A stretch of DNA of 51,603 bases. It comes from Lachnospiraceae bacterium. GTDB taxonomy: Bacteria; Bacillota; Clostridia; Lachnospirales; Lachnospiraceae. The notes under the pieces were generated by a model. That model saw only the letters and a program-made list of their open reading frames with translations, had not been told where the DNA came from and did no database searches. A program made the translations under genes and the position numbers. The stretch spans positions 1-51,603 of the forward strand of contig JAUNWX010000011.1 of NCBI GenBank assembly GCA_030540075.1, in the 5' to 3' direction. Shown here in pieces: positions 42,518 to 50,290 of this stretch (position 1 is the first letter of the stretch; each line of letters starts with the position of its first letter).

Positions 42518-42823
42518 ATGTATGCAGTAATCCTTACAGGTGGAAAGCAGTACAAGGTAAGCGAAGGCGATATCATTAGAGTTGAGAAGCTTGATGTAAA
42601 GGAAGGCGACAAGGTTACTTTCGATCAGGTGCTTGTTCTTAATGATGGCGCTATGAAGATCGGTACACCGGTCGTTGATGGTGCTAAGGTATCAGCCACT
42701 GTAACTAAGAATGGCAAGGCCAAGAAGGTTATCGTTTACAAGTATAAGAGAAAGTCTGGATACCATAAGAAGAATGGTCACAGACAGCTCTTTACCGAAG
42801 TAAAGATCGATTCTATCGGCTAA
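42518..42823 (+). CDS. rplU: 50S ribosomal protein L21
   Basis: Large-subunit protein, 101 aa, full length. [25 protein letters not shown] and the C-terminal [23 protein letters not shown] are diagnostic. The ATG at 42518 with AGGAGG (42503-42508) is chosen over an in-frame ATG at 42494. Codon use is that of a highly expressed gene. rpmA follows after 25 bp, with no prp/ysxB gene between them. Confidence 0.98.
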   Translation: MYAVILTGGKQYKVSEGDIIRVEKLDVKEGDKVTFDQVLVLNDGAMKIGTPVVDGAKVSATVTKNGKAKKVIVYKYKRKSGYHKKNGHRQLFTEVKIDSIG

Positions 42824-42848
42824 TCAGTTTGTTTTTTGGAGGATAATC

Positions 42849-43112
42849 ATGGCTCATCATAAAGGTATGGGCTCTACCAAGAATGGTAGAGATTCGGAGT
42901 CCAAGAGACTTGGACAGAAGAGAGCAGATGGTCAGTTCGTAAAGGCTGGCAATGTTCTTTACAAGCAGAACGGAACAAGAATTCACCCGGGTCTTAACGT
43001 AGGTCTCGGCAATGACTACACCCTTTTTGCAAAGGTTGATGGCGTCGTTAAGTTCGGCCGCCTCGGCAGAGACAAGAAGCAGGTTTCCGTTATGCCAGTG
43101 GATGCTGAGTAA
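42849..43112 (+). CDS. rpmA: 50S ribosomal protein L27, short N-terminus
   Basis: Large-subunit protein whose N-terminal tail reaches the peptidyl-transferase centre, 87 aa. It begins [29 protein letters not shown], like the E. coli protein. Most Firmicutes make L27 with a cleaved extension ending in a phenylalanine-rich site removed by the protease Prp; that extension is absent, and the upstream sequence has no in-frame alternative start. GGAGG precedes the ATG, and a strong terminator follows. Confidence 0.98.
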   Translation: MAHHKGMGSTKNGRDSESKRLGQKRADGQFVKAGNVLYKQNGTRIHPGLNVGLGNDYTLFAKVDGVVKFGRLGRDKKQVSVMPVDAE

Positions 43113-43137
43113 TTTACTGAGCGCTTCTACAAGAATC

Positions 43138-43171
43138 AAACCCTGTACTGAATCTTCAGTACAGGGTTTTT
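43138..43171 (+). terminator. Rho-independent terminator after rpmA
   Basis: CCCTGTACTGA (43141-43151) pairs perfectly with TCAGTACAGGG (43156-43166) around ATCT, followed by TTTTT. Confidence 0.95.
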
Positions 43172-43191
43172 GCTACTATAATGTTCCGGAC

Positions 43192-43351
43192 GAAGCCGAA
43201 GCATGGTGGGCACTGCTCACTTAGTTCAAAGTACAGAACCCGCTTTATGGTTCGTGTCTGTCATAGCAGCAGGCTGTATGCCAGAGCACGGACCATAAAG
43301 CAGAACCTGTTCTTTGAATGCGCAAGCTAGTGCCCGCCATGCTTCGGCTTC
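43192..43351. repeat. 160-bp imperfect inverted repeat between rpmA and obgE
   Basis: GAAGCCGAAGCATGG at the left end matches, inverted, CCATGCTTCGGCTTC at the right end. Pairing continues through GGGCAC/GTGCCC, TTCAAAG/CTTTGAA, AGCTTTATGGT-like CGCTTTATGGT/ACCATAAAGC and, near the centre, GGTTCGTG/CACGGACC. It is unlike the GCACAGTACT family. No open reading frame of note lies inside. Together with the terminator before it and the obgE leader after it, it fills the 377-bp gap. Confidence 0.8.
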
Positions 43352-43371
43352 TGTTTTATGGATGCATGGTA

Positions 43372-43422
43372 TATAATGTAGTTGTTTCAATATACGGGTT
43401 TGCTTTATGCAAACTCCTACGC
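43372..43422 (+). promoter_or_regulatory. obgE -10 box and leader hairpin
   Basis: TATAAT at 43372-43377 is a consensus -10, but the -35 position (TTCTGT) is weak. In the leader, GTTTGC/GCAAAC (43398-43403/43409-43414) with tail TCCTACGCTC repeats the third hairpin before the pseudouridine synthase gene at 38.4 kb. Confidence 0.5.
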
Positions 43423-43489
43423 TCTCCAACTGCTAGCGTCGGTTTCTATGGCCGCCACGAGGATGCAGTTGGGAAAGGAGAAAGATTCT

Positions 43490-44956
43490 ATGTTTGCAGA
43501 TATTGCAAAGGTTTTCATCAAGAGTGGTAAGGGCGGAAATGGTCATGTGTCGTTCCGTCGTGAGCTGTACGTGCCGGCGGGTGGTCCGGATGGCGGTGAT
43601 GGCGGTAAGGGCGGTGATATCATCGTCGAGGTGGATAAGGGGCTGAATACGCTCGAGGATTTCCGTAATCGTCAGAAGTACATCGCGACGCCGGGTGAAG
43701 AAGGCGGCGGAAAGCGGATGCATGGTAAGAATGGTAAGGACCTGGTGATCCGTGTTCCGGAGGGAACGATCATTCGTGATTTCGAGACGAAGAAGATCAT
43801 CGCGGATATGTCCGGCGAGAACCAGCGTATGGTTCTGCTGAAGGGCGGTAAGGGCGGTCTCGGCAACATGCACTTCGCGACACCGGCCATGCAGGCACCG
43901 AAGTTCGCGCAGCCGGGTCAGGATTCCCGTGAGCTCTGGGTACAGATGGAGCTTCGTGTGATCGCGGATGTCGGTCTCGTCGGTCTTCCGAACGTGGGTA
44001 AGTCGACGATTCTGTCGATGTGCAGTAATGCGCGTCCGGAGATTGCGAACTATCACTTCACGACGCTGACGCCGCATCTCGGTGTGGTCGGCCTGAAGGG
44101 TGACCGCAGCTTCGTCATGGCGGATATTCCGGGTCTCATCGAGGGCGCTTCGGAGGGGATCGGTCTCGGTCACGAGTTCCTGCGTCATATCGAGCGTTGT
44201 AAGGTGTTGATCCACGTGGTCGATGCCGCCGGCTCGGAGGGCAGAGATCCGGTCGAGGATATCAAGACGATCAATGATGAGATCGCGAAGTATGATCCGC
44301 GCATCCTCCAGAAGCCGATGATTATCGCGTGCAATAAGACGGATCTCATCATCGATGAGCAGGGGACAGACTGTCCGCTCACGCGCATCAAGGAGATCTA
44401 CGAGCCACAGGGCGTGAAGGTCTTTGCAATTTCTGCAGCGACGAATACCGGTCTTCGGGATCTGCTCGAGGCCGCCTGGACCTATGTCGAGGCCGCGGGT
44501 GCAGAGAAGACGGAGGTGTTTGAGAGCGAGGTCGATCTCGAGACGCTCGGTCATAAGGAGCAGCTCGCCATCGAGTTCAAGAAGCTGAATGCGGATACCT
44601 ACTCCGTCGAGGGTCCGAAGATCGAGAAGATGCTCGGCTATACGAACCTCCAGGCAGAGAAGGGCTTCGAGTTCTTCCAGCAGTTCCTGGTGGATCAGGG
44701 CATCATCCGGAAGCTGAAGAAGATGGGCATCCAGGAGGGCGATACCATCAAGATCTACGGTCATACCTTCGAGTTCTATGATACGGATGCGTATGAGGAG
44801 GGCGACCTCCAGTCGGCCATCGATCAGGCCTTCCCGAAGCGTCATGCAGAGAAGAGTGACGAGGTCGAGGACGAAGACATTGTCTACGACGAGGGTGACG
44901 AGGATGACTACGCAGAGGCCCTCGGGCTCGGCGACGAGGATGATACAGAGAACTAA
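43490..44956 (+). CDS. obgE: GTPase Obg
   Basis: Essential ribosome-assembly and stress GTPase, 488 aa. The Gly-rich Obg domain (SGKGGNGHVSFRRE...PAGGPDGGDGGKGGD) is followed by the G domain with G1 GLPNVGKST at 165-173, G3 DIPGLIEG and G4 NKTDL. An OCT domain and an acidic tail (Asp/Glu-rich, last ~35 residues) complete it. ATG 43490 with AAAGGAG is chosen over an in-frame start at 43382, which would overlap the promoter. yhbY follows after 108 bp. Confidence 0.97.
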   Translation: MFADIAKVFIKSGKGGNGHVSFRRELYVPAGGPDGGDGGKGGDIIVEVDKGLNTLEDFRNRQKYIATPGEEGGGKRMHGKNGKDLVIRVPEGTIIRDFETKKIIADMSGENQRMVLLKGGKGGLGNMHFATPAMQAPKFAQPGQDSRELWVQMELRVIADVGLVGLPNVGKSTILSMCSNARPEIANYHFTTLTPHLGVVGLKGDRSFVMADIPGLIEGASEGIGLGHEFLRHIERCKVLIHVVDAAGSEGRDPVEDIKTINDEIAKYDPRILQKPMIIACNKTDLIIDEQGTDCPLTRIKEIYEPQGVKVFAISAATNTGLRDLLEAAWTYVEAAGAEKTEVFESEVDLETLGHKEQLAIEFKKLNADTYSVEGPKIEKMLGYTNLQAEKGFEFFQQFLVDQGIIRKLKKMGIQEGDTIKIYGHTFEFYDTDAYEEGDLQSAIDQAFPKRHAEKSDEVEDEDIVYDEGDEDDYAEALGLGDEDDTEN

Positions 44957-45064
44957 GCGGGAACAGAGATTATGGTTTCACCGGCTATGTGTACGAGACT
45001 GCGCAGCGTCCATGTGATGGTGCCGCTCGTGCAGAGGTGAAACGTCTGCATACAGGAGAATAAA

Positions 45065-45526
45065 ATGAAGAAATATATCAGAGACAGTAAGATGCGTTCC
45101 CAGCTGAAGGGCGCAGCCATGACCATCGAGCCGGTGCTTTCCATCGGTAAGAACAGCCTGACACCGGAGTTCATCGATGCGGTGCGCGAGAACATCGTAA
45201 AGAACGAGCTCATCAAGATCAATATTCTGAAGAACTGCGATGATGATGCAAACGAGATCGCGTATACGCTCGCGGGTCGTACGCAGTCCGAGGTGGTACA
45301 GGTGATCGGTCGGAAGATCGTGCTGTACAAGCCGAATCCGGATTTCAAGAAGCGGAAGTACGAGACCTCGAAGGCGGAGCTCGAGAAGCAGAAGAAGGGC
45401 GCGAAGCGTTCCGGTCATAAGCAGGAGATCGCGGATGCGAAGAATGCAGCGAGATCCGGCGGTTTCAGCCTTCGTTTCGTCGAGGAAGACGACGAGGAGT
45501 TCGATAACGAGTTTGACGGCGAGTGA
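45065..45526 (+). CDS. yhbY: YhbY-family CRM-domain RNA-binding protein
   Basis: Ribosome-assembly factor with a CRM domain, 153 aa compared with about 97 in most members. The domain covers residues 10-100: MRSQLKGAAMTIEPVLSIGKNSLTPEFIDAV, KNELIKINILKNC and the GxxG-like AGRTQSEVVQVIGRKIVLYK. A basic stretch (KKRKYETSKAELEKQKKGAKR) and an acidic end (EEDDEEFDNEFDGE) are extra. GGAGA precedes ATG 45065. The upstream gap carries a GTTTCACC/GGTGAAAC inverted pair. Order obgE-yhbY-nadD-yqeK-rsfS matches other Firmicutes. Confidence 0.94.
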   Translation: MKKYIRDSKMRSQLKGAAMTIEPVLSIGKNSLTPEFIDAVRENIVKNELIKINILKNCDDDANEIAYTLAGRTQSEVVQVIGRKIVLYKPNPDFKKRKYETSKAELEKQKKGAKRSGHKQEIADAKNAARSGGFSLRFVEEDDEEFDNEFDGE

Positions 45527-45642
45527 TCGCAGTGACGATGCATCCGCGGATGCGGGTGTGTATGACAGGACTGGCTGCACAGGCAGGTTTATGCTGTGCA
45601 GCGCGATTTCAGTCCGGGTGCGGATAGAAAGGGAGGCTGGCG

Positions 45643-46263
45643 ATGGAGAAGGATACCAGGAAACGCGTGGGCATCATGGGCGGGACCTTCGACCCGATCC
45701 ACAACGCGCATCTCGCGCTTGCGGCGTGTGCGCAGGATCAGCTTCAGCTCGATGAGGTCTGGTTCATGCCGGCCGGGGATCCGTACCTGAAGCACAGCCG
45801 GAAGGTGAGTCCGGCCGCCGATCGTGCGGCGATGACGGAGCTCGCCATTGCGGGGCATCCGGGCTTCTGCCTGTCGCGACTCGAGATGGAACGGAGCGGT
45901 GAAACCTACACGTCGGAGACATTGACTATACTGCATGCGCGGTATCCGGAGGTGCACTTCTACTTCATCGTCGGTTCGGACTCGCTGTACCAGCTTGAGC
46001 GCTGGCACGAGCCGGAGACCATCCTGCGGCTCGCGACGCTGGTGGCGGCCGAGCGGGAGTATGCGGACCGGCCGCGGAGCTTCGAGGCGCAGGAGCGTTA
46101 CCTCGAGGAGCGTTACGGCGCGGATGTCGCGGTGCTGCAGTTCGAGGAGATGGACATCTCGAGTACGGAGATCCGGGAGCGGGCGGCGCGTGGTGAGGAC
46201 ATCAGGGCGCTCGTGCCGGCGGCGGTCGCGGAGTACATCGCGGCGCATCAGCTGTATCGCTGA
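45643..46263 (+). CDS. nadD: Nicotinate-nucleotide adenylyltransferase
   Basis: Makes NaAD from NaMN and ATP in NAD synthesis, 206 aa. The nucleotidyltransferase motifs are GGTFDPIHNAHL (13-24) and the C-terminal ISSTEIRERAARGE. FIVGSDSLYQLERWHEPE is the family middle. GGGAGG precedes ATG 45643. The 116-bp gap from yhbY contains two hairpins, GCATCC/GGATGC and GCTGCACA/TGTGCAGC, without T-runs. Confidence 0.97.
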   Translation: MEKDTRKRVGIMGGTFDPIHNAHLALAACAQDQLQLDEVWFMPAGDPYLKHSRKVSPAADRAAMTELAIAGHPGFCLSRLEMERSGETYTSETLTILHARYPEVHFYFIVGSDSLYQLERWHEPETILRLATLVAAEREYADRPRSFEAQERYLEERYGADVAVLQFEEMDISSTEIRERAARGEDIRALVPAAVAEYIAAHQLYR

Positions 46264-46278
46264 CTCAGTACAGACCGC

Positions 46279-46352
46279 TGCCCCGGAGGGCCGGTAATGG
46301 AGGCACCGTACTCCGGGACCGGTGAACTCTAAACCGGGGACCCTAAGCGGCT
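46279..46352 (+). repeat. 5' half-copy (H) of the hairpin repeat family
   Basis: Matches the 5' arm of full copies from CCCCGGAGGGCCGG through GGAGGCACCGTACTCC, GGGACCGG, ACCGGGGACCCT and AAGCGGC, then stops. What follows is the yqeK RBS. Without its 3' half, it cannot fold into the long hairpin. Confidence 0.85.
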
Positions 46353-46366
46353 CAGAAAGGAGCATT

Positions 46367-47002
46367 ATGGGAAAACAGAAAGATACGGAGAACGGAAAGA
46401 CCGATTTAGAGAACATCCTGGAGATCCGTGCGAAGCTGCAGACGATGCTGAAGCCGTCGCGTTATGAGCATTCGCTGAGTGTGAGCTTCACCTGTATCTG
46501 TCTCGCGATGCGCTATGGTGTGGATCTGCATCAGGCGGAGCTCGCGGGGCTCGTGCATGACTGTGCGAAGCAGTTTTCGAACGAGGAGCTCCTGAAGGCG
46601 TGCGCGAAGGACGGCGTGACGCTCAGCGAAGACATGCTGCGGGCACCGCAGGTGATTCACAGCGTCTACGGCGCCACGTACGCCCGTAGATGCTTCGGCA
46701 TCGAGGACCCGGCGATTCTGTCTGCAATTTACTTCCACACGCTGGGAAAGCCGGATATGAGCCTTCTGGAGGCCATCGTGTTTACGGCGGACTACATCGA
46801 GGCGCGGCGGGACAAGGCGGCGCGGCTCCCGGAGATCCGGCAGCTCGCATTTACCGACCTCGAGCGCGCGGTGTACGAGATCAATCACGACACGATCCAC
46901 TACCTCGAGGCCTCCGGCGGCTACATCTGTAAGGATTCGTACGATACCTACCAGTATTACCGCGCACGGATGCAGGAGAGGGGTCTGCCCGTTTCGAATT
47001 GA
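46367..47002 (+). CDS. yqeK: YqeK-family HD-domain phosphohydrolase
   Basis: HD-domain protein; Firmicute YqeK hydrolyses Ap4A symmetrically to ADP. The protein is 211 aa from ATG 46367, which has AAAGGAG (46354-46360). Metal-site pieces are RYEHSLSV, LVHDCAKQ, HSVYGATYAR and YFHTLG, and IVFTADYIEARRDK is conserved. A longer in-frame start at 46322 would read through repeat H. Truncation of that repeat ends at the RBS, so the repeat directly adjoins the translation start. Confidence 0.94.
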   Translation: MGKQKDTENGKTDLENILEIRAKLQTMLKPSRYEHSLSVSFTCICLAMRYGVDLHQAELAGLVHDCAKQFSNEELLKACAKDGVTLSEDMLRAPQVIHSVYGATYARRCFGIEDPAILSAIYFHTLGKPDMSLLEAIVFTADYIEARRDKAARLPEIRQLAFTDLERAVYEINHDTIHYLEASGGYICKDSYDTYQYYRARMQERGLPVSN

Positions 47003-47111
47003 TCGATACCCCGAGGGGCTGCATACGATGGCGGCCTTCGGAAGCCGGCGCGGTGCCAGGAGAGCTGCCGGCATGATACTGACATATGAAAGCTCAGAAA
47101 AGGAGAAATAT

Positions 47112-47465
47112 ATGAGTAATTCAAAGGATATGGTAAAGGTAGTCTACGCTGCACTCGAGGAGAAGCAGGGCAAGGATATCTCCATCATGGATATCGGCGG
47201 CGTGTCGGTCATCGCGGATTATTTCGTGATCGCGACCGCAGACAATATCCGTCAGGTGGATGCACTCTGCGACGAGGTCGAGGATAAGATGGCCCAGCAC
47301 GGCTACGAGCTTCGCCGCCGTGAGGGTGTAACCAACAGCGGCTGGATCCTCCTCGACTACAACGACATCATCGTGCACATCTTCGACAAGGAGCAGCGTC
47401 TCTTCTACGACCTCGAGCGTATCTGGTCGGACGGAAAGAAGATCGTGTCGGTGGACGAGCTGTGA
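47112..47465 (+). CDS. rsfS: Ribosomal silencing factor RsfS
   Basis: Binds L14 and blocks subunit joining in poor nutrient conditions, 117 aa. Family landmarks are DISIMDIGGVSVIADYFVIATADNIRQVDALCDEVEDKM and GWILLDYNDIIVHIFDKEQRLFYDLERIW. ATG 47112 with AAAAGGAG is preferred over an in-frame start at 47028. It ends the operon and is followed by a terminator. Confidence 0.96.
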   Translation: MSNSKDMVKVVYAALEEKQGKDISIMDIGGVSVIADYFVIATADNIRQVDALCDEVEDKMAQHGYELRRREGVTNSGWILLDYNDIIVHIFDKEQRLFYDLERIWSDGKKIVSVDEL

Positions 47466-47541
47466 CAATGCCTACAGGAATCAACATCAATGTTCTATCG
47501 GTTGCCGGCCCCGTTTATATAAGTGAATACGATTATCCGGT

Positions 47542-47570
47542 AAAGCTGACCTTCGCGGGTCAGCTTTTTT
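47542..47570 (+). terminator. Rho-independent terminator after rsfS
   Basis: AAAGCTGACC (47542-47551) pairs perfectly with GGTCAGCTTT (47558-47567), with the T-run extending to 47570. Confidence 0.9.
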
Positions 47571-47725
47571 GATGTCCATACGTTCTTCAGGCACAGATTT
47601 TCACAAATGGAAACGCTTTGAAACCCTGGATTTCACGTGGCGAATGAGGAGTAGTCTCAAATGTCCCAATGGGTGACGGACTGAACTGTCACAGCTTCGC
47701 ATGTAAACTCATGCAATCATTTCGG

Positions 47726-47755
47726 TTGACATTGCAAGCTCTGATGTCGTATATT
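47726..47755 (+). promoter_or_regulatory. Promoter of the biotin operon
   Basis: TTGACA (47726-47731), 18 bp, TATATT (47750-47755). The -10 box overlaps the first half of the BirA-type operator. Nothing else is recognised between the rsfS terminator and this promoter. Confidence 0.75.
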
Positions 47756-47785
47756 GTAAACCGACTCAAAAATGGAGGTTAACTG
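47754..47785. promoter_or_regulatory. BirA-type biotin operator upstream of bioY
   Basis: TTGTAAACC (47754-47762), 14 bp, GGTTAACTG (47777-47785). This fits the Firmicute BirA box, an inverted pair of TTGTTAACC-like halves about 14-15 bp apart. The left half overlaps the -10 box and the right half overlaps the GGAGG ribosome-binding site of bioY, so biotin-bound BirA would shut off transcription. Confidence 0.85.
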
Positions 47786-48376
47786 ATGAATACGAAAACG
47801 AAGAGTATGGTTTACTGTGGGCTGTTCACGGCGCTGATTGCGGTGGGGGCGTTTATCAAGGTGCCGGTTCCGGTGGTGCCGTTCACGCTGCAGTATCTGT
47901 TTACGATGCTGGCGGGGCTGCTGCTGGGCGCGAAGCGTGGAGCGATCGCGGTGCTGGCGTATATGCTGCTGGGACTTGCGGGTCTTCCGATCTTTACGGA
48001 GGGCGGCGGACTCTGGTATGTCCTGAAGCCGAGCTTTGGCTACATCATCGGCTTCGTGCTCGGGACCTATGTGACCGGTCGCATCGCGGAGACGATGCCG
48101 AAGAAGACGATCCCGCACTACCTGCTCGCGAACCTCGCGGGGCTCGCCATCGTCTATGCCTGTGGCATGAGCTACTACTATGTGATCTGTAATTACGTGA
48201 TCGACACGCCGATCGCCGTCTGGCCGCTGTTCCTGTACTGCTTCATCCTCGCGGTGCCGGGCGACATCGCGCTGAGCGTTCTCGGCGCGGTGATTGCGAA
48301 GCGCGTACGTCCGCTGGTGTTCAATGTTTTCGGCCAGGACGCCGTCACGGAAGCCGCAACGACAGGGAGGGCATAA
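47786..48376 (+). CDS. bioY: Biotin transporter BioY (ECF S component)
   Basis: Membrane substrate-capture subunit for biotin, 196 aa with about six TM segments. The family reads FTALIAVGAFIKVPVPVVPFTLQYLFTMLAGLLLG, GLAGLPIFTEGGGLWYVLKPSFGYIIGF and FLYCFILAVPGDIALSVLGAVIAKRV. It needs the energising EcfA/EcfT module, which is not encoded nearby. It is the first gene behind the BirA operator, and bioB follows 2 nt after the stop. Confidence 0.96.
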   Translation: MNTKTKSMVYCGLFTALIAVGAFIKVPVPVVPFTLQYLFTMLAGLLLGAKRGAIAVLAYMLLGLAGLPIFTEGGGLWYVLKPSFGYIIGFVLGTYVTGRIAETMPKKTIPHYLLANLAGLAIVYACGMSYYYVICNYVIDTPIAVWPLFLYCFILAVPGDIALSVLGAVIAKRVRPLVFNVFGQDAVTEAATTGRA

Positions 48377-48378
48377 AG

Positions 48379-49500
48379 ATGGAGAGACAGCATACCACCA
48401 CAACACCGACAGTAGAAGAGAAGAAGATGGATTCCATCTCTGCTGCGACTGCGACAGCAGCTTCAGAGGCAGCAGGGGCTGACGTGCAGCCATCTGGAGC
48501 CGCGCTGGAGACATTGGACCCGGGTACACTGGCGGACGAGATCATCGCGGGGCGGCGCATCACCCGCGCGGACGATCTCAACTGGTTCCTGCACTGTGAT
48601 CTCGAGGCACTCTGCAAGGGTGCGGACCGCATCCGTGCGGCCTGTGTGGGCGATCACGTCGACCTTTGCTCGATCATCAATGCGCGCAGCGGTCGCTGCC
48701 CGGAGGACTGCAAGTACTGTGCGCAGTCGGCGCATCACCACACAAACTGTGAGGTCTATGATTTCCTGCCGGAGGAGAATATCCTCGAGGCCTGCCGCAT
48801 GAACGAGCGGGAGGGCGTGCACCGCTTCTCCATCGTGACGGCCGGCAAGGCACTGACGGGTGCGGAATTCGAGCAGGCGATCCATGCCTACGAAACGATG
48901 CACAGGGAGGCTAAAATCGAGCTTTGTGCGTCGATGGGATTTCTTACGACGGAGCAGCTCCACCGCCTCCACGAGGCCGGTGTGACGTCCTATCACCATA
49001 ATATCGAGACCTCCCGCCGGAATTTCCCAAATATCTGCTCGACCCATACCTATGAGATGAAGATCGAGACCCTGAAGAAGGTGAAGGCCGAGGGCATGTG
49101 TGCCTGCTCCGGCGGCATCATCGGCATGGGTGAAAGCTGGGAAGACCGTCTCGACATGGCCATCAGCCTCGCGGAGCTCGGCATTGACTCGATCCCGCTG
49201 AACGCGCTGATGCCGATTCCGGGCACGCCGCTCGAGCATCTGCCGAGGCTCACCGAGCCGGAGATTCTCCGGACGATTGCGTTCTTCCGCTACATCAATC
49301 CGGAGGCGAACATACGACTCGCCGCCGGCCGCGCACTGCTGACGCATGATGGCGAGACCGCCTTCCGCGCCGGTGCCTCGGCGACCATCACCGGCAATAT
49401 GCTGACCACCGTCGCCTGCGCGACGATCCGGAGTGACCGGAAGATGCTCGAGGATATGGGACGCGATGTGACACCGCCGTGGGAGGTTTCCAATGAGTAA
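48379..49500 (+). CDS. bioB: Biotin synthase (atypical cysteine pattern)
   Basis: Radical SAM enzyme inserting sulfur into dethiobiotin, 373 aa. The SAM-cluster motif is C107-xxx-C111-xx-C114 (CPEDCKYC). Of the three cysteines that hold the 2Fe-2S cluster in E. coli, two correspond to C183 (ELCASMG) and C243 (ACSGGI), but the position of Cys97 is serine here (S151, RFSIVTAG). Additional cysteines occur at C97, C124, C220 and C241. This agrees with the Type II BioB of anaerobes. A Ser/Thr/Ala-rich N-terminal extension of about 45 residues is unusual. Overlaps bioD by 8 nt. Confidence 0.96.
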   Translation: MERQHTTTTPTVEEKKMDSISAATATAASEAAGADVQPSGAALETLDPGTLADEIIAGRRITRADDLNWFLHCDLEALCKGADRIRAACVGDHVDLCSIINARSGRCPEDCKYCAQSAHHHTNCEVYDFLPEENILEACRMNEREGVHRFSIVTAGKALTGAEFEQAIHAYETMHREAKIELCASMGFLTTEQLHRLHEAGVTSYHHNIETSRRNFPNICSTHTYEMKIETLKKVKAEGMCACSGGIIGMGESWEDRLDMAISLAELGIDSIPLNALMPIPGTPLEHLPRLTEPEILRTIAFFRYINPEANIRLAAGRALLTHDGETAFRAGASATITGNMLTTVACATIRSDRKMLEDMGRDVTPPWEVSNE

Positions 49501-50191
49501 AGCAGTCTTTATCACCGGCACCGGTACGGATGTCGGAAAAACCTATATCACGGGGCTGATCGTGAAGAAGCTTCAGGAGGCCGGGAAGCATCCGGCCTAT
49601 TATAAGGCGGCGATGAGCGGCAATGCGCGCCGCGCGGACGGGAGTCTCATCCCGGGGGATGCGCTGTTCGTGCAGCAGCTCTCCGGCATCCCGCAGCCGC
49701 TCGAGGAGATGTGCCCGTACGTTTACGAGCACGCCTGGTCCCCGCACCTCGCGTCCCGCGTCGAGGGGCATCCGGTCGATATGGCGGTAGTCCGTCAGGG
49801 CTACCTCGACGTCGCCGCGAAATATGACTACATCACGATGGAGGGCAGTGGCGGCATCCTCTGCCCGCTCTGCGTCGATGAGCGCCGTATCCAGCTCGAG
49901 GACGTGCTTCGGGAGCTCCGGCTCTCCAGCATCCTCGTCGCCGACGCCGGCCTCGGCACGATCAACAGCGTCGTGCTCACCGCCGAGTATATGAAGGCGC
50001 ATGCGCTTCCGCTGAAGGGCATCATCTTCAACCACTACCACGCGGGCGACACGATGGAAGAGGACAATATCGCGATGTGCAGGCAGATGACCGGCCTGCC
50101 GGTGCTGGCGACGGTCAGTGACGGGGCAGAGGACATAGACATTGACCCGGAGGTACTGGCGGGGCTGTACGAAGATATCCGTCTTGTCTGA
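49493..50191 (+). CDS. bioD: ATP-dependent dethiobiotin synthetase
   Basis: Closes the ureido ring of DAPA with CO2 and ATP, 232 aa. P-loop GTGTDVGKT is at 9-17, with KAAMSGNARR, MEGSGGILCPL and GIIFNHYHAGD following, as in clostridial BioD. ATG 49493 lies inside the end of bioB (8-nt overlap), indicating coupling. It supplies the BioB substrate. A strong hairpin lies between it and bioA. Confidence 0.96.
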   Translation: MSKAVFITGTGTDVGKTYITGLIVKKLQEAGKHPAYYKAAMSGNARRADGSLIPGDALFVQQLSGIPQPLEEMCPYVYEHAWSPHLASRVEGHPVDMAVVRQGYLDVAAKYDYITMEGSGGILCPLCVDERRIQLEDVLRELRLSSILVADAGLGTINSVVLTAEYMKAHALPLKGIIFNHYHAGDTMEEDNIAMCRQMTGLPVLATVSDGAEDIDIDPEVLAGLYEDIRLV

Positions 50192-50222
50192 GGCCAATGT
50201 TTCGGTATATACATGAATGGAT

Positions 50223-50270
50223 GGGCCGTCCCGCTCGTCGGCAGCAGAAATCGCTGCGACTGGGCGGCCC
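50223..50270 (+). other. GC-rich hairpin between bioD and bioA
   Basis: GGGCCG(T)CCC pairs with GGGCGGCCC, and inside it GTCGGCAGC pairs with GCTGCGAC. Only a GTGTGTTTGG sequence follows, so it is a weak terminator at best; it could lower bioA expression or protect the upstream mRNA. Confidence 0.6.
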
Positions 50271-50290
50271 GTGTGTTTGGGAGGACATAG

